DNA from: Planctomycetales bacterium
Lineage (GTDB): Bacteria; Planctomycetota; Planctomycetia; Pirellulales; Pirellulaceae
Assembly: GCA_020427005.1 (NCBI GenBank)
Contig: JAGQOY010000043.1
Location: forward strand, 1-39,324
DNA length: 39,324 nt
Direction: 5' to 3'
Positions within the stretch are counted from its first letter, which is position 1, and each line of letters starts with the position of its first letter. The notes below the pieces were generated by a model. It worked only from the letters and a program-made list of their open reading frames with translations, did no database searches and was not told where the DNA came from. Shown piece by piece: positions 16,135 to 26,021 of this stretch. Both the position numbers and the translations under genes were made by a program.

Positions 16135-17124
16135 TTAGTTTTCGATTTGTGCGACGATCGTTGCAATCTCCTGAGGTTGAATTTCTGCGGCGTCGCGGTA
16201 GGTACAACCTACCAACTGCCAAGTTTCGGTGAAACTGGCGATTTGTTTTGGTTCTAATCTTTCCCGAGGTCCGATTGGTTCCAATTCCACCATGTCGTTA
16301 TCGGGATACCAAATGGAAATGGTGAGACCTGCCAGTTCGTTATAAACCCGATCCGGATAGGTCGGAAAGCGTTTTACAAACAGCAGATCTTGCTTAGAGA
16401 GATAGGCAAACCAGCCTACCGTAGAATCAAATCCCAACTTCGGATTCTCAGGGTGATCGCTGATAACTAGAAAAGTCTCCATGCGCTCAACATGAGGATC
16501 GGTTGGCATGACGTTGATTAGTTTGCCTGGAGGATCGTAGCGTACGTAATGCTGTGGCATACGACTAGAATCCGAGAGCGGAACAATGCAAATTCCTTTG
16601 CCAACCGCAAATGTCCGGCTCCAATGGCAGTACTCAACAGTCCGATCGGATTCATTCAGAATGGTCTGAGTACATTGAAGTGTACTATCGTTGGGGTTAA
16701 GGAAAAACTTGCGTTTTAGTCGTACGCCCGTCCCTGGGTCGTATTGGCTAGTCATCTCAACTTCGCGATCTCCGGTGATTTCTCCAGTCCATTTTCCCTG
16801 CCAAAGGATTTGACGGCGGGGAACGACCAGCTCGGGTCCAATGTCAAATCTACCCGCATGCATGGGGCCGGATCCATTTTGGCCGTCCCATATCCAGCCT
16901 TCATTACCACTAGGCAGATAAAGGACATTTTTCCCATCCAGTGCATACACGAGCACGCGACCACCTGCAGCCGGACACAGAACAACTCGTGTAGATGAAT
17001 TGGCTATTTCAAGACAATCCTGGTAACCGTAAAAATGGACTACACGAACGCCATCGAACGCCATTAGCGGACAGGTCATCGTTGCCGAAATTATCAAATG
17101 CCATAGAAATCTGATGTGGCTCAT
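16135..17124 (-). CDS. Secreted DUF4380-like protein (mutarotase-like fold)
   Basis: This 329-residue protein has an N-terminal signal peptide (MSHIRFLWHLIISATMTCPLMA). The mature part is beta-rich. Features such as VLCPAAGGRVLVYAL near the start, a central YCHWSRTFAVG and a late FTETWQLVG are reminiscent of galactose-mutarotase-like beta-sandwich proteins annotated as DUF4380 in planctomycetes. Catalytic histidines are not clearly assignable. A good AAAGG lies just upstream of the ATG at 17124. It ends near repeat B copy 2 and starts about 75 bases from the end of the vWA operon, in the same direction, so it could be a distal operon gene. A role in carbohydrate handling at the cell surface is a guess. 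Confidence 0.7.
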   Translation of the reverse strand: MSHIRFLWHLIISATMTCPLMAFDGVRVVHFYGYQDCLEIANSSTRVVLCPAAGGRVLVYALDGKNVLYLPSGNEGWIWDGQNGSGPMHAGRFDIGPELVVPRRQILWQGKWTGEITGDREVEMTSQYDPGTGVRLKRKFFLNPNDSTLQCTQTILNESDRTVEYCHWSRTFAVGKGICIVPLSDSSRMPQHYVRYDPPGKLINVMPTDPHVERMETFLVISDHPENPKLGFDSTVGWFAYLSKQDLLFVKRFPTYPDRVYNELAGLTISIWYPDNDMVELEPIGPRERLEPKQIASFTETWQLVGCTYRDAAEIQPQEIATIVAQIEN

Positions 17125-17198
17125 GTCTGCCTTTCACCTCGATGTATACGCACTGAGTTCCAGAATTGCACAGAGCTAAATTCGAGTGCTTTGAGTAA

Positions 17199-19991
17199 TC
17201 ACGCCAGTCTGTGTAGGCGTCGAATGAGCCATTCCAAAGTCAGGCAGGTAGCGATCCACCCCATAAGCCATGCCAACCACCGTAATTGGAATACTGGATC
17301 AGGGGCACCCGGCAAAAACGCGACGTGATCTTGTGGTTGAATTGCGGATACGATCTCTGCCTGACCGCTTTGGCTAGCTTGACTAGCCGATTCGACTCCG
17401 GCCCAGTACTGTCCGCCGGAATCGACAGCCAACTGTGATAGCATTCCATCGTTCCGTTCGGCTCGTTGCATTTCCACCGTCGGGACTTTAGCATGTACGC
17501 CGGTGGTCAATATTTCATTGGATGCGATGCCTCCCAGTTGTAACTGTATGTTATAGTCACCTGCAATTAGCACTGGAAACTGACCGGTGTAGACACCCGG
17601 CTGTGACCCATCCATCATTGGTCGCAATACAAATGGTTGGTTGCGATTGGCTGGATCAATCAATCTCGCTACGACCTCCGTTTGCACCAATGGTTCATAT
17701 CGCTCATTCTTCAGCACCGCCCGTACGACGACCTGATCACCCAGCAGGGCTTGTTCTCGATCAACCAGCAGAATACCGCGGTCCGAATCCAATAGCAGCC
17801 GGCCTTGCGAAATCCAGCGAACTAATTTTGTATACAGTCGATCAAAGAACTGATCTCCCTGACGACGCAATCTCCAAAACTCACTTCCGCCAAAATAGAC
17901 CACACGCCCGGCACCGTAGAACTGGCTGGCACAGTAGATGGGTAGTTGTCCATCTACTGCCGTAGTAGGGTCTGAGAAAAGCGCTAAAGCCTTTGCACCG
18001 GGTTTAAGTTCATAGGCGGAATAGAATCCGTGGACTCCTTCGAAACTCTGCCAAATTTCTTGGCTTGTCTGCGCGTCTTCGGCCAACCAAAGGAAGTCGG
18101 TTTGTTGGCCATCGGGCGTGAAGACGAGGGGCCAAGGCGTATCCCCTTCAACTCTGCCTGCTGCCAGTAAACTGCTTCCTCGCTGTTCAAGCACAACGGG
18201 GCAAAGGGATCGCAGAGCCTGTGAACGGGGACCATCGGCACTTCTTGACATCCATTTGGGCATTTCCACTGAGCCAGCCACGATCAGCAGTCCGCCTGCC
18301 TGCTCCGCGACCCATTGTTCTAGAGCAATGACGGAAGAATCGGGAATCTTTGTCCAATCGGCATCGAAGGAAAGAATTGCATCGTATTTGGACAAACTGG
18401 AACGGTCTGCAGGGAATTCGGTGAGTAGCTGTTGTGATTCCTGTGAAGTCAATTCGCTACTTGTTTGAAGTAGTACGTGCGATTCAACATCACGGTCCCG
18501 AAACATTAGATTGCGAACAAACTGGTAGTCTCTCATGGGACCTCCAGCGATGATCAGAACTCGATTCTTTCGTTCAATCACTTCCGCGTTGGCAATTGAA
18601 ACATTGTCTTGGGAATCGGCGTCTTCGCTGAGTGGGATCAGTTTCACTGCGTATTGCCATTGACCAATCGCCTTGGGTTGAAGCTGAAACTCCGCCTTAG
18701 TGAGTGTACCATCGGACTCGATTTGTACTTGTTGTTCAGCTTCAATTGCTAGTTCGTCAATGCCCTTATCCTTACTCCCAGACAACACCTGTATGGTGAT
18801 CGATTGCCCTTCGAATCCGCTGCTGGCGATCAAGGCCGAAAGGGAAAAACGGTCCCCTGGATAAAGCCGCTTGGGTAGGTCGAGTTCTGCGATACCGATG
18901 TTTCTAGGATTGCGATCTGAACCGAGACCGACAACGAAAAGCGGTACTCGGGCATTTTGAGCAGCAGGTAGGACAGCCACAGGTTCGATTCCAGCGTTGT
19001 TTCTTCCATCTGTCAGAATCACAATTCCTGCTAGAGGATTGCCAAGTTCTCTGTCAAGAACGGACTTGATCGCATCTCCCAACCGGGTCTCAACTCCCGA
19101 TGGCTGGATGGCTTCCATCCAATCGGTGGGCAGTTGTGCGTTTCCAAGGACTTGTTTCGTCTCTTCAGATGCCGCCATTTCGTCGGGTGAAATCATCATC
19201 TCGCCGGAACCGGTTATCAGACCTCGAACGGTGAATTGGGAGAATGGCAAGATGGCGTATGCCAAGGCCCCAACACCTACGAGAGTGGCAGTTGCGCCTG
19301 AGAACAAAAGCCAGCTTCCTGGCGCCCAACTAGCGAGTCCAAGAGCCTGAGCGGCTAAGGCAATCAGCATCAAGGCAATTCCCAGTACCAAGAAAATCAC
19401 GGCCAATAGAAATCGCTGATGTGCTTGTTGAAATGTAGCTTCGTCCGGCGGGTTAGTTGATTCACTCTGGCGTTGTACTGACTGAGGAAGTGCGGCTAGC
19501 TGGACTGGACGGGCGGTCTGATCAAACCGATAAATGGCTATTTCATGATCCCGATTAAGCTCGGTTAAGAACGGCGACTCGCCTAACAATCGAGCTGCCT
19601 CACTCGATCGAGACCATTGGCTGGGAATTCCACTTGCCGTGGGCGTACCAGGTAAAGTCATGCTTAGCGATGTATCCACCAGGACGCTCACGCGAGAACT
19701 GCGGGTTAGCCTTTGTTCGGATCGCTTGTCCAGTTGCCCAAAATACATTAACAGCCCGCCAAATGCGGATAATCGCAAAAGAATAAGCGTCCACGCAACA
19801 GGCCGACGTAATTCTTGGCAATCGCGTTTGTACCACAGGCTAACGAACAGACTGATGCAAAAGCACGTCGCAGCTAGCAGCAACCAGTGCCACCATTGAT
19901 CCAATTGCTCAATTCGCTCCCACTGATAACTAATTCGGCTCTGAGCAAAGAAGCCGTATTGATTTGCAAGTCCGTATCTTATGCTGATCAT
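17199..19991 (-). CDS. Large membrane vWA protein with split vWA domain
   Basis: From the ATG at 19991 the protein has 930 residues. TM helices are at about 34-53 and 66-85, and a third hairpin at 194-250; a last helix is near the C-terminus (WLAWLMGWIATCLTLEW). The vWA metal site DTSLS is at 106-110. The continuation of the vWA fold (TRLGDAIKS..GIVILTDGRNN, about 302-332) comes only after the membrane hairpin, so the domain appears interrupted. The middle of the protein (from about 490) resembles a glutamine-amidotransferase-like fold seen in related proteins, followed by beta-rich domains. The start overlaps the upstream gene in TGATG, which indicates translational coupling. A TTG one codon upstream is the longer alternative. 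It belongs to the MoxR-vWA module. Confidence 0.85.
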   Translation of the reverse strand: MISIRYGLANQYGFFAQSRISYQWERIEQLDQWWHWLLLAATCFCISLFVSLWYKRDCQELRRPVAWTLILLRLSAFGGLLMYFGQLDKRSEQRLTRSSRVSVLVDTSLSMTLPGTPTASGIPSQWSRSSEAARLLGESPFLTELNRDHEIAIYRFDQTARPVQLAALPQSVQRQSESTNPPDEATFQQAHQRFLLAVIFLVLGIALMLIALAAQALGLASWAPGSWLLFSGATATLVGVGALAYAILPFSQFTVRGLITGSGEMMISPDEMAASEETKQVLGNAQLPTDWMEAIQPSGVETRLGDAIKSVLDRELGNPLAGIVILTDGRNNAGIEPVAVLPAAQNARVPLFVVGLGSDRNPRNIGIAELDLPKRLYPGDRFSLSALIASSGFEGQSITIQVLSGSKDKGIDELAIEAEQQVQIESDGTLTKAEFQLQPKAIGQWQYAVKLIPLSEDADSQDNVSIANAEVIERKNRVLIIAGGPMRDYQFVRNLMFRDRDVESHVLLQTSSELTSQESQQLLTEFPADRSSLSKYDAILSFDADWTKIPDSSVIALEQWVAEQAGGLLIVAGSVEMPKWMSRSADGPRSQALRSLCPVVLEQRGSSLLAAGRVEGDTPWPLVFTPDGQQTDFLWLAEDAQTSQEIWQSFEGVHGFYSAYELKPGAKALALFSDPTTAVDGQLPIYCASQFYGAGRVVYFGGSEFWRLRRQGDQFFDRLYTKLVRWISQGRLLLDSDRGILLVDREQALLGDQVVVRAVLKNERYEPLVQTEVVARLIDPANRNQPFVLRPMMDGSQPGVYTGQFPVLIAGDYNIQLQLGGIASNEILTTGVHAKVPTVEMQRAERNDGMLSQLAVDSGGQYWAGVESASQASQSGQAEIVSAIQPQDHVAFLPGAPDPVFQLRWLAWLMGWIATCLTLEWLIRRLHRLA

Positions 19992-22354
19992 CAACGCATG
20001 CCTCCCGATCCCAGGACGCTACTACGATGTCTTTGCGTTACGGGCGTATGTGGATGGAAGCTCGCCGAATAGGCCAAAATTTGCTCGGCAAGTAGCAACA
20101 TAATTAATAGGGCCATTACCACCGTGCTATGAGAGGCGTTTTGCGCATTCAACCCGGAATTACGTAACGCATCAGCGGAGCGTATTTGGATTGGCACGGG
20201 CTGCAATGATTGCACAAGCTCGTTGAGCGGGACACGCTCAAGATTTCCTTCCACAGCCGCGACGTTGTGCGCAAAATTATGCACAAACTGTTTGGCTCTA
20301 CCATCCACCAACCAGACCTCAAATAATCCCGGGCGAAAGAATCCTTCGATGGAATCCCGATCCATCTCGGCAAGATCCAATCGCCAATTGAGCCTTGCCA
20401 CCTGAGGGTCGGATAGATCAACGTTTTGGAGCAAGCGGATTCGATTTGACTCAAGCTTTGCCGGTAAAATAATTTCCGCTTCGGGAAGAATGGTCGAATC
20501 AGTCTCGACAACCTCAATGCTAGTTCCGACGGTATCACTCGTCGTAGCATGTCGAAAACTGCTCAAGTATCCTAGAGATCGTAATATTAGAACGACGAAA
20601 GTTGGGTCTTGTGCCCAATTACTCCATTCACTACGTAGGCCGGTTAGCAATGTCAAAACTCGTCCGTCACCCATGGGGTGGTCAACAAGGATTGGGCGAT
20701 TGGAAATACCGGTAGCCACTATTTGCAGGCCTGGCCGCTCCAGACTAGCGGGCTCAACGGAAAGAATCTTCCTAATATTTATCAGGGAGAATGGAGACGA
20801 TGAAAGTTGTTTCAGTGGTGCTAGAATCGGATGCTCGGTAGCAATCACATGAGGTTGTCCAATACCTGACACAGATATAAGGTCGTCAACAGCCTGGATC
20901 TGAAGGGGGAAAATTCCTTGCCCTTCACGATAAAGCTGGTCGTTAACAAAGTCTGTATTGGTATTGGGGCCCGTTGTAATGAAGATCCCACCGCCGGCCC
21001 GGCAATACTCCTCCAGTTTGGCAATTGCCGTTGGTTCCAATCGAGGCACATCCAGCAGGACGATGACATTGTATTTCGCAAGTTCTCGTGCGGATGCGTC
21101 GCGGAGGAATACGGCATCCGCGTTTTCCAGTACTAGTCCCGTCCGCAATCGTGCATCGGGATTGGTTACCGTTTCAAAATAGAAGGCGTTACTCTGATCA
21201 AGTTCTCCGTCGACGACCAAAACCGACTGAGCCGGTTTGATGTCGATCACACACCATCGCTTATTGTCCGTGTTAACCGAATCATCGGGTAACGCAACTT
21301 CCACTACGTGCCTCCCTGGAACTCCAAAGACGACCTGTGTTTGCCGAGTTACCGTTTCACCGGGAGCAATTTGTTCAATCACAATGGGTGGCAATTCGAG
21401 GATGTCGCCCGAATAGTCGCGATCGATCTGTGGCGAAACGCTGCCATCCGCATACGTAATGGCTTTCAACTTGACGACTAGATTGCGCAGCACTTGCGCG
21501 GAATGATTGCGAACTTGAAAACGTACCATGAGCGGAACGCCAGCAGCCCAAATCTCCTTCTCAGGTTCAACACTTGCCAGAGTGAGATTTCCACTAGAGT
21601 CTTTTCCGCAATCGATCAATTGAATTTCGAGGCCACTATTTTTAGTCAGATTCAAAAGATTGTTTCGCAGAGTCTGTGGGTCACCAAACTCATTGCGTCT
21701 TAGGTCGGTAACTAGATAGACAATCGATTGTTCATCGGAGCTATCGGCGATCAGGGGAGATACCAATTCGATGGCGGCCCCAGGCGACAACGACAGGGGT
21801 GTTGGAGAAGTAACACGAACTCGGTCGAGCAACCTTGCAGGGTCCTGCGGGATTGAAACAGCAATCATATCGGCCGCTGCATCCAAGGGAGCATTTTCGG
21901 CGGACGATTGAGAAACCAAACTTGCACGGCTCCACCTTAAAAAAGTGAAATAGTGCTGGCCTGGCGTTCCAGCTATGGATCTAAGAAGTCCCGATACTGC
22001 CTGCAAAGCGCGGTCGTAGGCAATTTCACCCCCTTCGGTATCGCCCATCGAGTAACTATCGTCCAGCAAGATGTAATGATGTGTTGACTGGCCCCCAAAC
22101 CAGCCCAGCCACTTGGCTGCGCTGACCCATTTGGCAAGCATGGTTACCAAAAGCGCCATGGCAAGCATACGTGCAAAAAGCAGCAACCATTGCTTAAGCA
22201 ATACCCAACGCCGATTACGACGATAACTTTCAAGCAGAAAGTCCATGGCTGCCCATCGCTGTCGACGGTGGCGCAGCATATTGATAAGGTGTATCAGGAT
22301 GGGTACACCTACCAACAGGAAACCCCAAGTCAGCGGCTGGAAAAGGAATTGCAT
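19991..22354 (-). CDS. BatA-type membrane protein with vWA domain
   Basis: This 787-residue protein begins with the aerotolerance-regulator (BatA) N-terminal domain: FLFQPLTWGFLLVGVPILIHL, then HRRQRW and a second TM around 52-76. A vWA domain follows with metal-site residues DDSYS (98-102). The central region (VLVVDGELDQSN, later GGGIFITTGPNT) matches the glutamine-amidotransferase-like fold often found in this family. A C-terminal TM lies near VVMALLIMLLLAEQILAY. Most of the protein would be outside the cytoplasm if the usual topology holds. It lies 40 bases after the DUF58 gene and its TGA overlaps the next ATG. Members act with MoxR ATPases in envelope protein maturation, but the specific client is unknown. 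Confidence 0.88.
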   Translation of the reverse strand: MQFLFQPLTWGFLLVGVPILIHLINMLRHRRQRWAAMDFLLESYRRNRRWVLLKQWLLLFARMLAMALLVTMLAKWVSAAKWLGWFGGQSTHHYILLDDSYSMGDTEGGEIAYDRALQAVSGLLRSIAGTPGQHYFTFLRWSRASLVSQSSAENAPLDAAADMIAVSIPQDPARLLDRVRVTSPTPLSLSPGAAIELVSPLIADSSDEQSIVYLVTDLRRNEFGDPQTLRNNLLNLTKNSGLEIQLIDCGKDSSGNLTLASVEPEKEIWAAGVPLMVRFQVRNHSAQVLRNLVVKLKAITYADGSVSPQIDRDYSGDILELPPIVIEQIAPGETVTRQTQVVFGVPGRHVVEVALPDDSVNTDNKRWCVIDIKPAQSVLVVDGELDQSNAFYFETVTNPDARLRTGLVLENADAVFLRDASARELAKYNVIVLLDVPRLEPTAIAKLEEYCRAGGGIFITTGPNTNTDFVNDQLYREGQGIFPLQIQAVDDLISVSGIGQPHVIATEHPILAPLKQLSSSPFSLINIRKILSVEPASLERPGLQIVATGISNRPILVDHPMGDGRVLTLLTGLRSEWSNWAQDPTFVVLILRSLGYLSSFRHATTSDTVGTSIEVVETDSTILPEAEIILPAKLESNRIRLLQNVDLSDPQVARLNWRLDLAEMDRDSIEGFFRPGLFEVWLVDGRAKQFVHNFAHNVAAVEGNLERVPLNELVQSLQPVPIQIRSADALRNSGLNAQNASHSTVVMALLIMLLLAEQILAYSASFHPHTPVTQRHRSSVLGSGGMR

Positions 22355-22394
22355 AGTTTCAATCAGAAGTCAAACGTTGATAGGTCAGGTAGCG

Positions 22395-23294
22395 CTATCG
22401 GCGAGTGGTGTGGTCTCGGCTAGCAACTAGGCTTGACAGGACAGCGTCGGGTGCGTCACTTGTACGTACTAACAAGTAGTCGCATTTGGAGGCGGCACAA
22501 GTCCGTCGGATTCGTATCAATGACCGATTTAGGGCTTCCAGGTATCCCTCCCTCAGGGCCCGAGGATTACACGTCAAATGATCCAAAGATTCAAGCCCTT
22601 CAAATCGAGTTGGATCCGAGAAGGGAAAATCCAGTTCATCATCATGTAGAACGTGGATTACCATCACATCATTTCCAGCCTTGCGTAAAGTGCTGATGCC
22701 CCTGAGAGCGCTTTCCTCAGCGCCCAGTAGATCACTGAAAAGGACCATCAACCCTCGACGCGACGAAGATTGCACTATGTCCTTGAAAATGGAGTCGAGG
22801 TTGGTTTTCTCAGCTGGGCGTGCATTCTCAAAGGAAGCAATGATATCAGCCAAATGTCGCTGGCTGGTACGCATAGGCACTCGTGAGCGAATCTTGTTGT
22901 CAAACAAGATGCTGGCAACAGCATCCTGCTGTTTTAGTATCAATAGGGCCATGCATGCTGCCAGCGTGGCAGCATAATCAAACTTCGAATTCTGTTCCGC
23001 ACCGTAATTCATACTGGCGGAACTATCGACTAACAAGGTGCAACGTAGGTTTGTATCCTCTTCGTACTGCTTGATTACCAATCGATCTTGGCGAGCCCAT
23101 ACTTTCCAATCGACGTGCCGCACATCGTCCCCTGGAACATACTGCCGATGTTGTACAAATTCAACCGATTGACCGAAATAAGGGCTACGGTGAGAGCCGG
23201 AAAGAAAGCCCTCGACAATTTGCCTAGCCTTCAGTTCCAATCGTTGAGCACGGCTAACCGCCTCAGGAGGCAAATATCTTTTGGAAGCGGCCAT
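22395..23294 (-). CDS. DUF58 vWA protein of the MoxR module
   Basis: This 299-residue soluble protein carries the DUF58 signature [18 protein letters not shown] followed by IKQYEED (about 55-80). A vWA-like metal site LLVDSSASM has Asp90, Ser92 and Ser94. It lacks the N-terminal membrane helices of some DUF58 proteins. The gene overlaps the end of moxR by 32 bases, so the two are translationally linked. It probably acts as the adaptor between MoxR ATPase and the membrane vWA proteins downstream, as in known MoxR-vWA modules. That role is inferred from gene order. Confidence 0.9.
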   Translation of the reverse strand: MAASKRYLPPEAVSRAQRLELKARQIVEGFLSGSHRSPYFGQSVEFVQHRQYVPGDDVRHVDWKVWARQDRLVIKQYEEDTNLRCTLLVDSSASMNYGAEQNSKFDYAATLAACMALLILKQQDAVASILFDNKIRSRVPMRTSQRHLADIIASFENARPAEKTNLDSIFKDIVQSSSRRGLMVLFSDLLGAEESALRGISTLRKAGNDVMVIHVLHDDELDFPFSDPTRFEGLESLDHLTCNPRALREGYLEALNRSLIRIRRTCAASKCDYLLVRTSDAPDAVLSSLVASRDHTTRR

Positions 23295-24318
23295 CGCGTG
23301 TCAGTTCGTCTTCAGTGGTGGGAGTTTCTTCAATGAGGCGATCAATGACTTTATCCGTTGTAATACCATCGCTTTCAGCTGCGAAAGTGACAACCATGCG
23401 ATGGCGTAGCACGGGTGGGCAGAGGGCTTGAACATCCTCAACCGTGACGTGTGTACGTCCATTCAATAATGCGCGAGCTTTCGCACCGAGCACCAGGAAT
23501 TGCACTGCACGCGGGCCAGCTCCCCAGCCAATTTGTTCATTGATAAACTCGGGCACTCCAATCGATCCCACGCGAGTCTGACGAACGATCGACAATGCGT
23601 ATCGAATCACGTGGTCAGACACCGGCACGCTTCGCACTAGATCCTGCAGTCCGAGGATCTCATCTCCGCCCAATACAGGTTGTACATCGGATATCAACTT
23701 TGCAGTAGTCCGACGGGCAACCTCAAACTCGTCTTCGAATGAGGGGTAGTTCACCAAGACCTTGAACATAAAGCGATCTTGTTGAGCTTCAGGTAACGGG
23801 TACGTGCCTTCCTGTTCAATCGGATTTTGCGTTGCCAAAACGAAAAAAGGGTCGCTAAGAGGGTGCCGGATTCGACCCACAGTAACCTGTCGTTCCTGCA
23901 TGGCTTCCAGCAGGGCAGCCTGAGTCTTGGGTGGCGTTCGGTTAATTTCGTCAGCCAATATCACATTGGCAAATAAAGGCCCTTCCATAAACCTGCGCTG
24001 CAGAGACCCACCCACCTGCTCTTCGATAACTTCGGTACCAGTAATGTCCGCAGGCATCAAGTCAGGCGTGAACTGAATTCGGCTAAAAGACAGGCTCAGC
24101 GTCTTTGCCAAAGTACTAATCAGCAACGTTTTAGCCAGTCCCGGGACACCCTCAAGTAAGCAGTGACCGCGACTAAAGATCCCAATTAGCAATTGATCGA
24201 TGACCTCATGTTGACCAACAATCACTTTTCCTAGTTGGTCAAGTATGCGTGCCCGTGCATCTTGGAGTCGGTCAATCGCAATCGCCGAGTTGGAGTGGTC
24301 GGCATCGTTCTGGTTCAT
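23263..24318 (-). CDS. MoxR-family AAA ATPase
   Basis: This 351-residue AAA+ ATPase has Walker A GVPGLAKT (57-64), Walker B ILADEINR (120-127), the [12 protein letters not shown] motif and the [15 protein letters not shown] sensor region typical of MoxR. The ATG at 24318 has AGGA about 6 bases upstream. It is the first gene of the operon MoxR, DUF58, BatA/vWA, vWA, and possibly the DUF4380-like gene. MoxR proteins are chaperone-like ATPases that work with vWA partners on protein or metal-centre maturation at the membrane. Repeat A copy 2 lies upstream, between this gene and the dnaB end. Confidence 0.95.
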   Translation of the reverse strand: MNQNDADHSNSAIAIDRLQDARARILDQLGKVIVGQHEVIDQLLIGIFSRGHCLLEGVPGLAKTLLISTLAKTLSLSFSRIQFTPDLMPADITGTEVIEEQVGGSLQRRFMEGPLFANVILADEINRTPPKTQAALLEAMQERQVTVGRIRHPLSDPFFVLATQNPIEQEGTYPLPEAQQDRFMFKVLVNYPSFEDEFEVARRTTAKLISDVQPVLGGDEILGLQDLVRSVPVSDHVIRYALSIVRQTRVGSIGVPEFINEQIGWGAGPRAVQFLVLGAKARALLNGRTHVTVEDVQALCPPVLRHRMVVTFAAESDGITTDKVIDRLIEETPTTEDELTRDGRFQKIFAS

Positions 24319-24384
24319 TCAGTTTCCTAACACTGCAATTCAAGTAAACAGATCAGTCGATCCAGGCAGCTTGGCTGCCCATTT

Positions 24385-24497
24385 AGGCGAGCGGCAGAAA
24401 TAAATCTACCAATCCTAACCCGAAGCGTAAGCGAGGGACCGAACAAGAATCCCTCACTTACGTTTCGGGTTGGGACGTTTATTCCTGCCGCTCGCCT
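24385..24497. repeat. Palindromic repeat family A, copy 2 (full element)
   Basis: This is a 113-base near-perfect palindrome. Its ends AGGCGAGCGGCAG (24385-24397) and CTGCCGCTCGCCT (24485-24497) are exact inverted repeats and continue inward with AATAAA / TTTATT. The core stem AACCCGAAGCG..GAGGGA (24417-24438) pairs with TCCCTC..CGTTTCGGGTT (24450-24471) around an 11-base loop. Bases 24422-24497 are identical to window positions 1-76. It has no coding capacity, and MITE-like or REP-like origin fits best. It sits between the moxR promoter side and the end of dnaB. Confidence 0.88.
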
Positions 24498-24572
24498 TAA
24501 GATACCATGAACGGGGAGAAACAGGGGCGTTCGGCAGCAATTTTAGGTTGTCGCAATTCAGGCAATCGGTAA

Positions 24573-26021
24573 TCACGAGAAGCCACCAGGAGATTGGAAG
24601 TCTGCATAAGAATCAAATTCGTTCAGGCGTTCCGGTGCTCGATCTTGGAAACGAGTGAATTCTTTCTCCCAGGTTAGCTCGATTTCTCCAACCGGCCCGT
24701 TCCGCTGTTTTGCAACAATGATCTCTGCTTGTCCGGAATACTGCGATGCTTCGTCACCTCGATGGTAGTATTCCTCCCGGTGGACAAACATCACGACGTC
24801 AGCATCTTGCTCAATGGCTCCCGACTCTCTCAGATGACTCATTCTGGGTCGATGGTCTTTGCTATCCTCAGCTTGGCGATTTAATTGTGCCAAGCACAGG
24901 ACTGGCACGCCCTGTTCGCGGGCCAAACCTTTGAGACGTCTAGCAATCTTTGCGACTTGTTCCTGACGCGGGTCACGTGGGTTGTCGGGCTCAATTAATT
25001 GAAGGTAGTCAATGACAATCATGCCGAGCCGCTTTTCACGCTGTTTAATGCGTCTTGCAACTGCTGCAATTTCGCTTACCGTCCGACTCGGAGAATCGTC
25101 AACGTATAGTGGGGCGTTGCTGATCTCGACTGCTTTTTCGACTAATCGCTTGCGGTCATCCTGAGTAATCGTACCATTGCGCAAGCGATGTCCATTGACT
25201 CGAGCCTCCGAGCAAAGCAGGCGATCAGCCAACTCGATCCCCGACATTTCAAGGCTGACAAACAGAACTGGAGTGCGTCCCAAAATCGCGACGTTGCCGG
25301 CGACGTTAAGAGCAAATGCCGTTTTTCCCATACTAGGTCGAGCTGCCAAGATGACTAATTCGCCGTTGTGCATTCCGCCACACATGGCATCATAGTCGCT
25401 GAAATGGGTGTCTACTCCTCCGACGGTGTGCGTACCCTTCATTCGGGCATCGATTCGTTCCATGGCACTGGTGAGTAGATCTCCAATACTATCTGCGAAC
25501 TGATTGCTACGCTCGTCCTGGATTTGGAATACACGTTGTTCTGCCTGGCTCAGCAGATCCTTGGCCTCAAAAGCTTCATCATAGGCATCCCTGAGAATGC
25601 TGGTACCCGCCTCGATAAGCTTACGATATGTAGCTTTGCTGCGAACAATTTCAGCGTAATACTGGGCGTGCGCAGCATTCGGTACACAGTTGGCAAGTTT
25701 GGCCAGATACGCGCTGCCACCCACCAGCTCGTAGTCGTCCTCTGTTTTCAAGCGATTAACCAACAAGGTTACATCGATCTTTTGACCCAACTCAACCATA
25801 TTTACCATATGGTGGTAGAGCTTACGATTTGCATCGTCGTAGAAATCATCAGGTTTCAGAATCAATACAAGATCATCGCACACATCTGGCATCAAAAGGA
25901 TACTTCCCAAGACGGCCATTTCCGCTGGGACGTCACAAGGCGGAGTGCGATCAAGAATCGGCTGTGTTGGTTGAGGAGTATCGGACCGCCACTTCTTTTT
26001 CTTGCCATCTGAAACAGCCAT
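24573..26021 (-). CDS. dnaB: Replicative DNA helicase DnaB
   Basis: This 482-residue protein has the DnaB N-terminal collar domain (about 30-130, PAEMAVLGSILLMPD..YDDANRKLY) and a RecA-like C-terminal helicase. Motifs are Walker A ARPSMGKT (227-234), Walker B MIVIDYLQL, motif H4 LNRQAE followed by MSHLRESGAIEQDAD, and VAKQRNGPVGE with the arginine finger region. It unwinds DNA ahead of the replisome as a hexamer loaded by DnaC/DnaI-type or alternative loaders. The basic N-terminal extension (GKKKKWRSDTPQ) is short. The ATG at 26021 has AGGA three bases upstream. No intein is present. No primase or ssb gene is adjacent, so it looks like a single-gene unit. Confidence 0.96.
   Translation of the reverse strand: MAVSDGKKKKWRSDTPQPTQPILDRTPPCDVPAEMAVLGSILLMPDVCDDLVLILKPDDFYDDANRKLYHHMVNMVELGQKIDVTLLVNRLKTEDDYELVGGSAYLAKLANCVPNAAHAQYYAEIVRSKATYRKLIEAGTSILRDAYDEAFEAKDLLSQAEQRVFQIQDERSNQFADSIGDLLTSAMERIDARMKGTHTVGGVDTHFSDYDAMCGGMHNGELVILAARPSMGKTAFALNVAGNVAILGRTPVLFVSLEMSGIELADRLLCSEARVNGHRLRNGTITQDDRKRLVEKAVEISNAPLYVDDSPSRTVSEIAAVARRIKQREKRLGMIVIDYLQLIEPDNPRDPRQEQVAKIARRLKGLAREQGVPVLCLAQLNRQAEDSKDHRPRMSHLRESGAIEQDADVVMFVHREEYYHRGDEASQYSGQAEIIVAKQRNGPVGEIELTWEKEFTRFQDRAPERLNEFDSYADFQSPGGFS

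Noticed and set aside
25524..26012. Plus-strand 162-codon frame
   Set aside because: It is antisense to dnaB and shows no family features.
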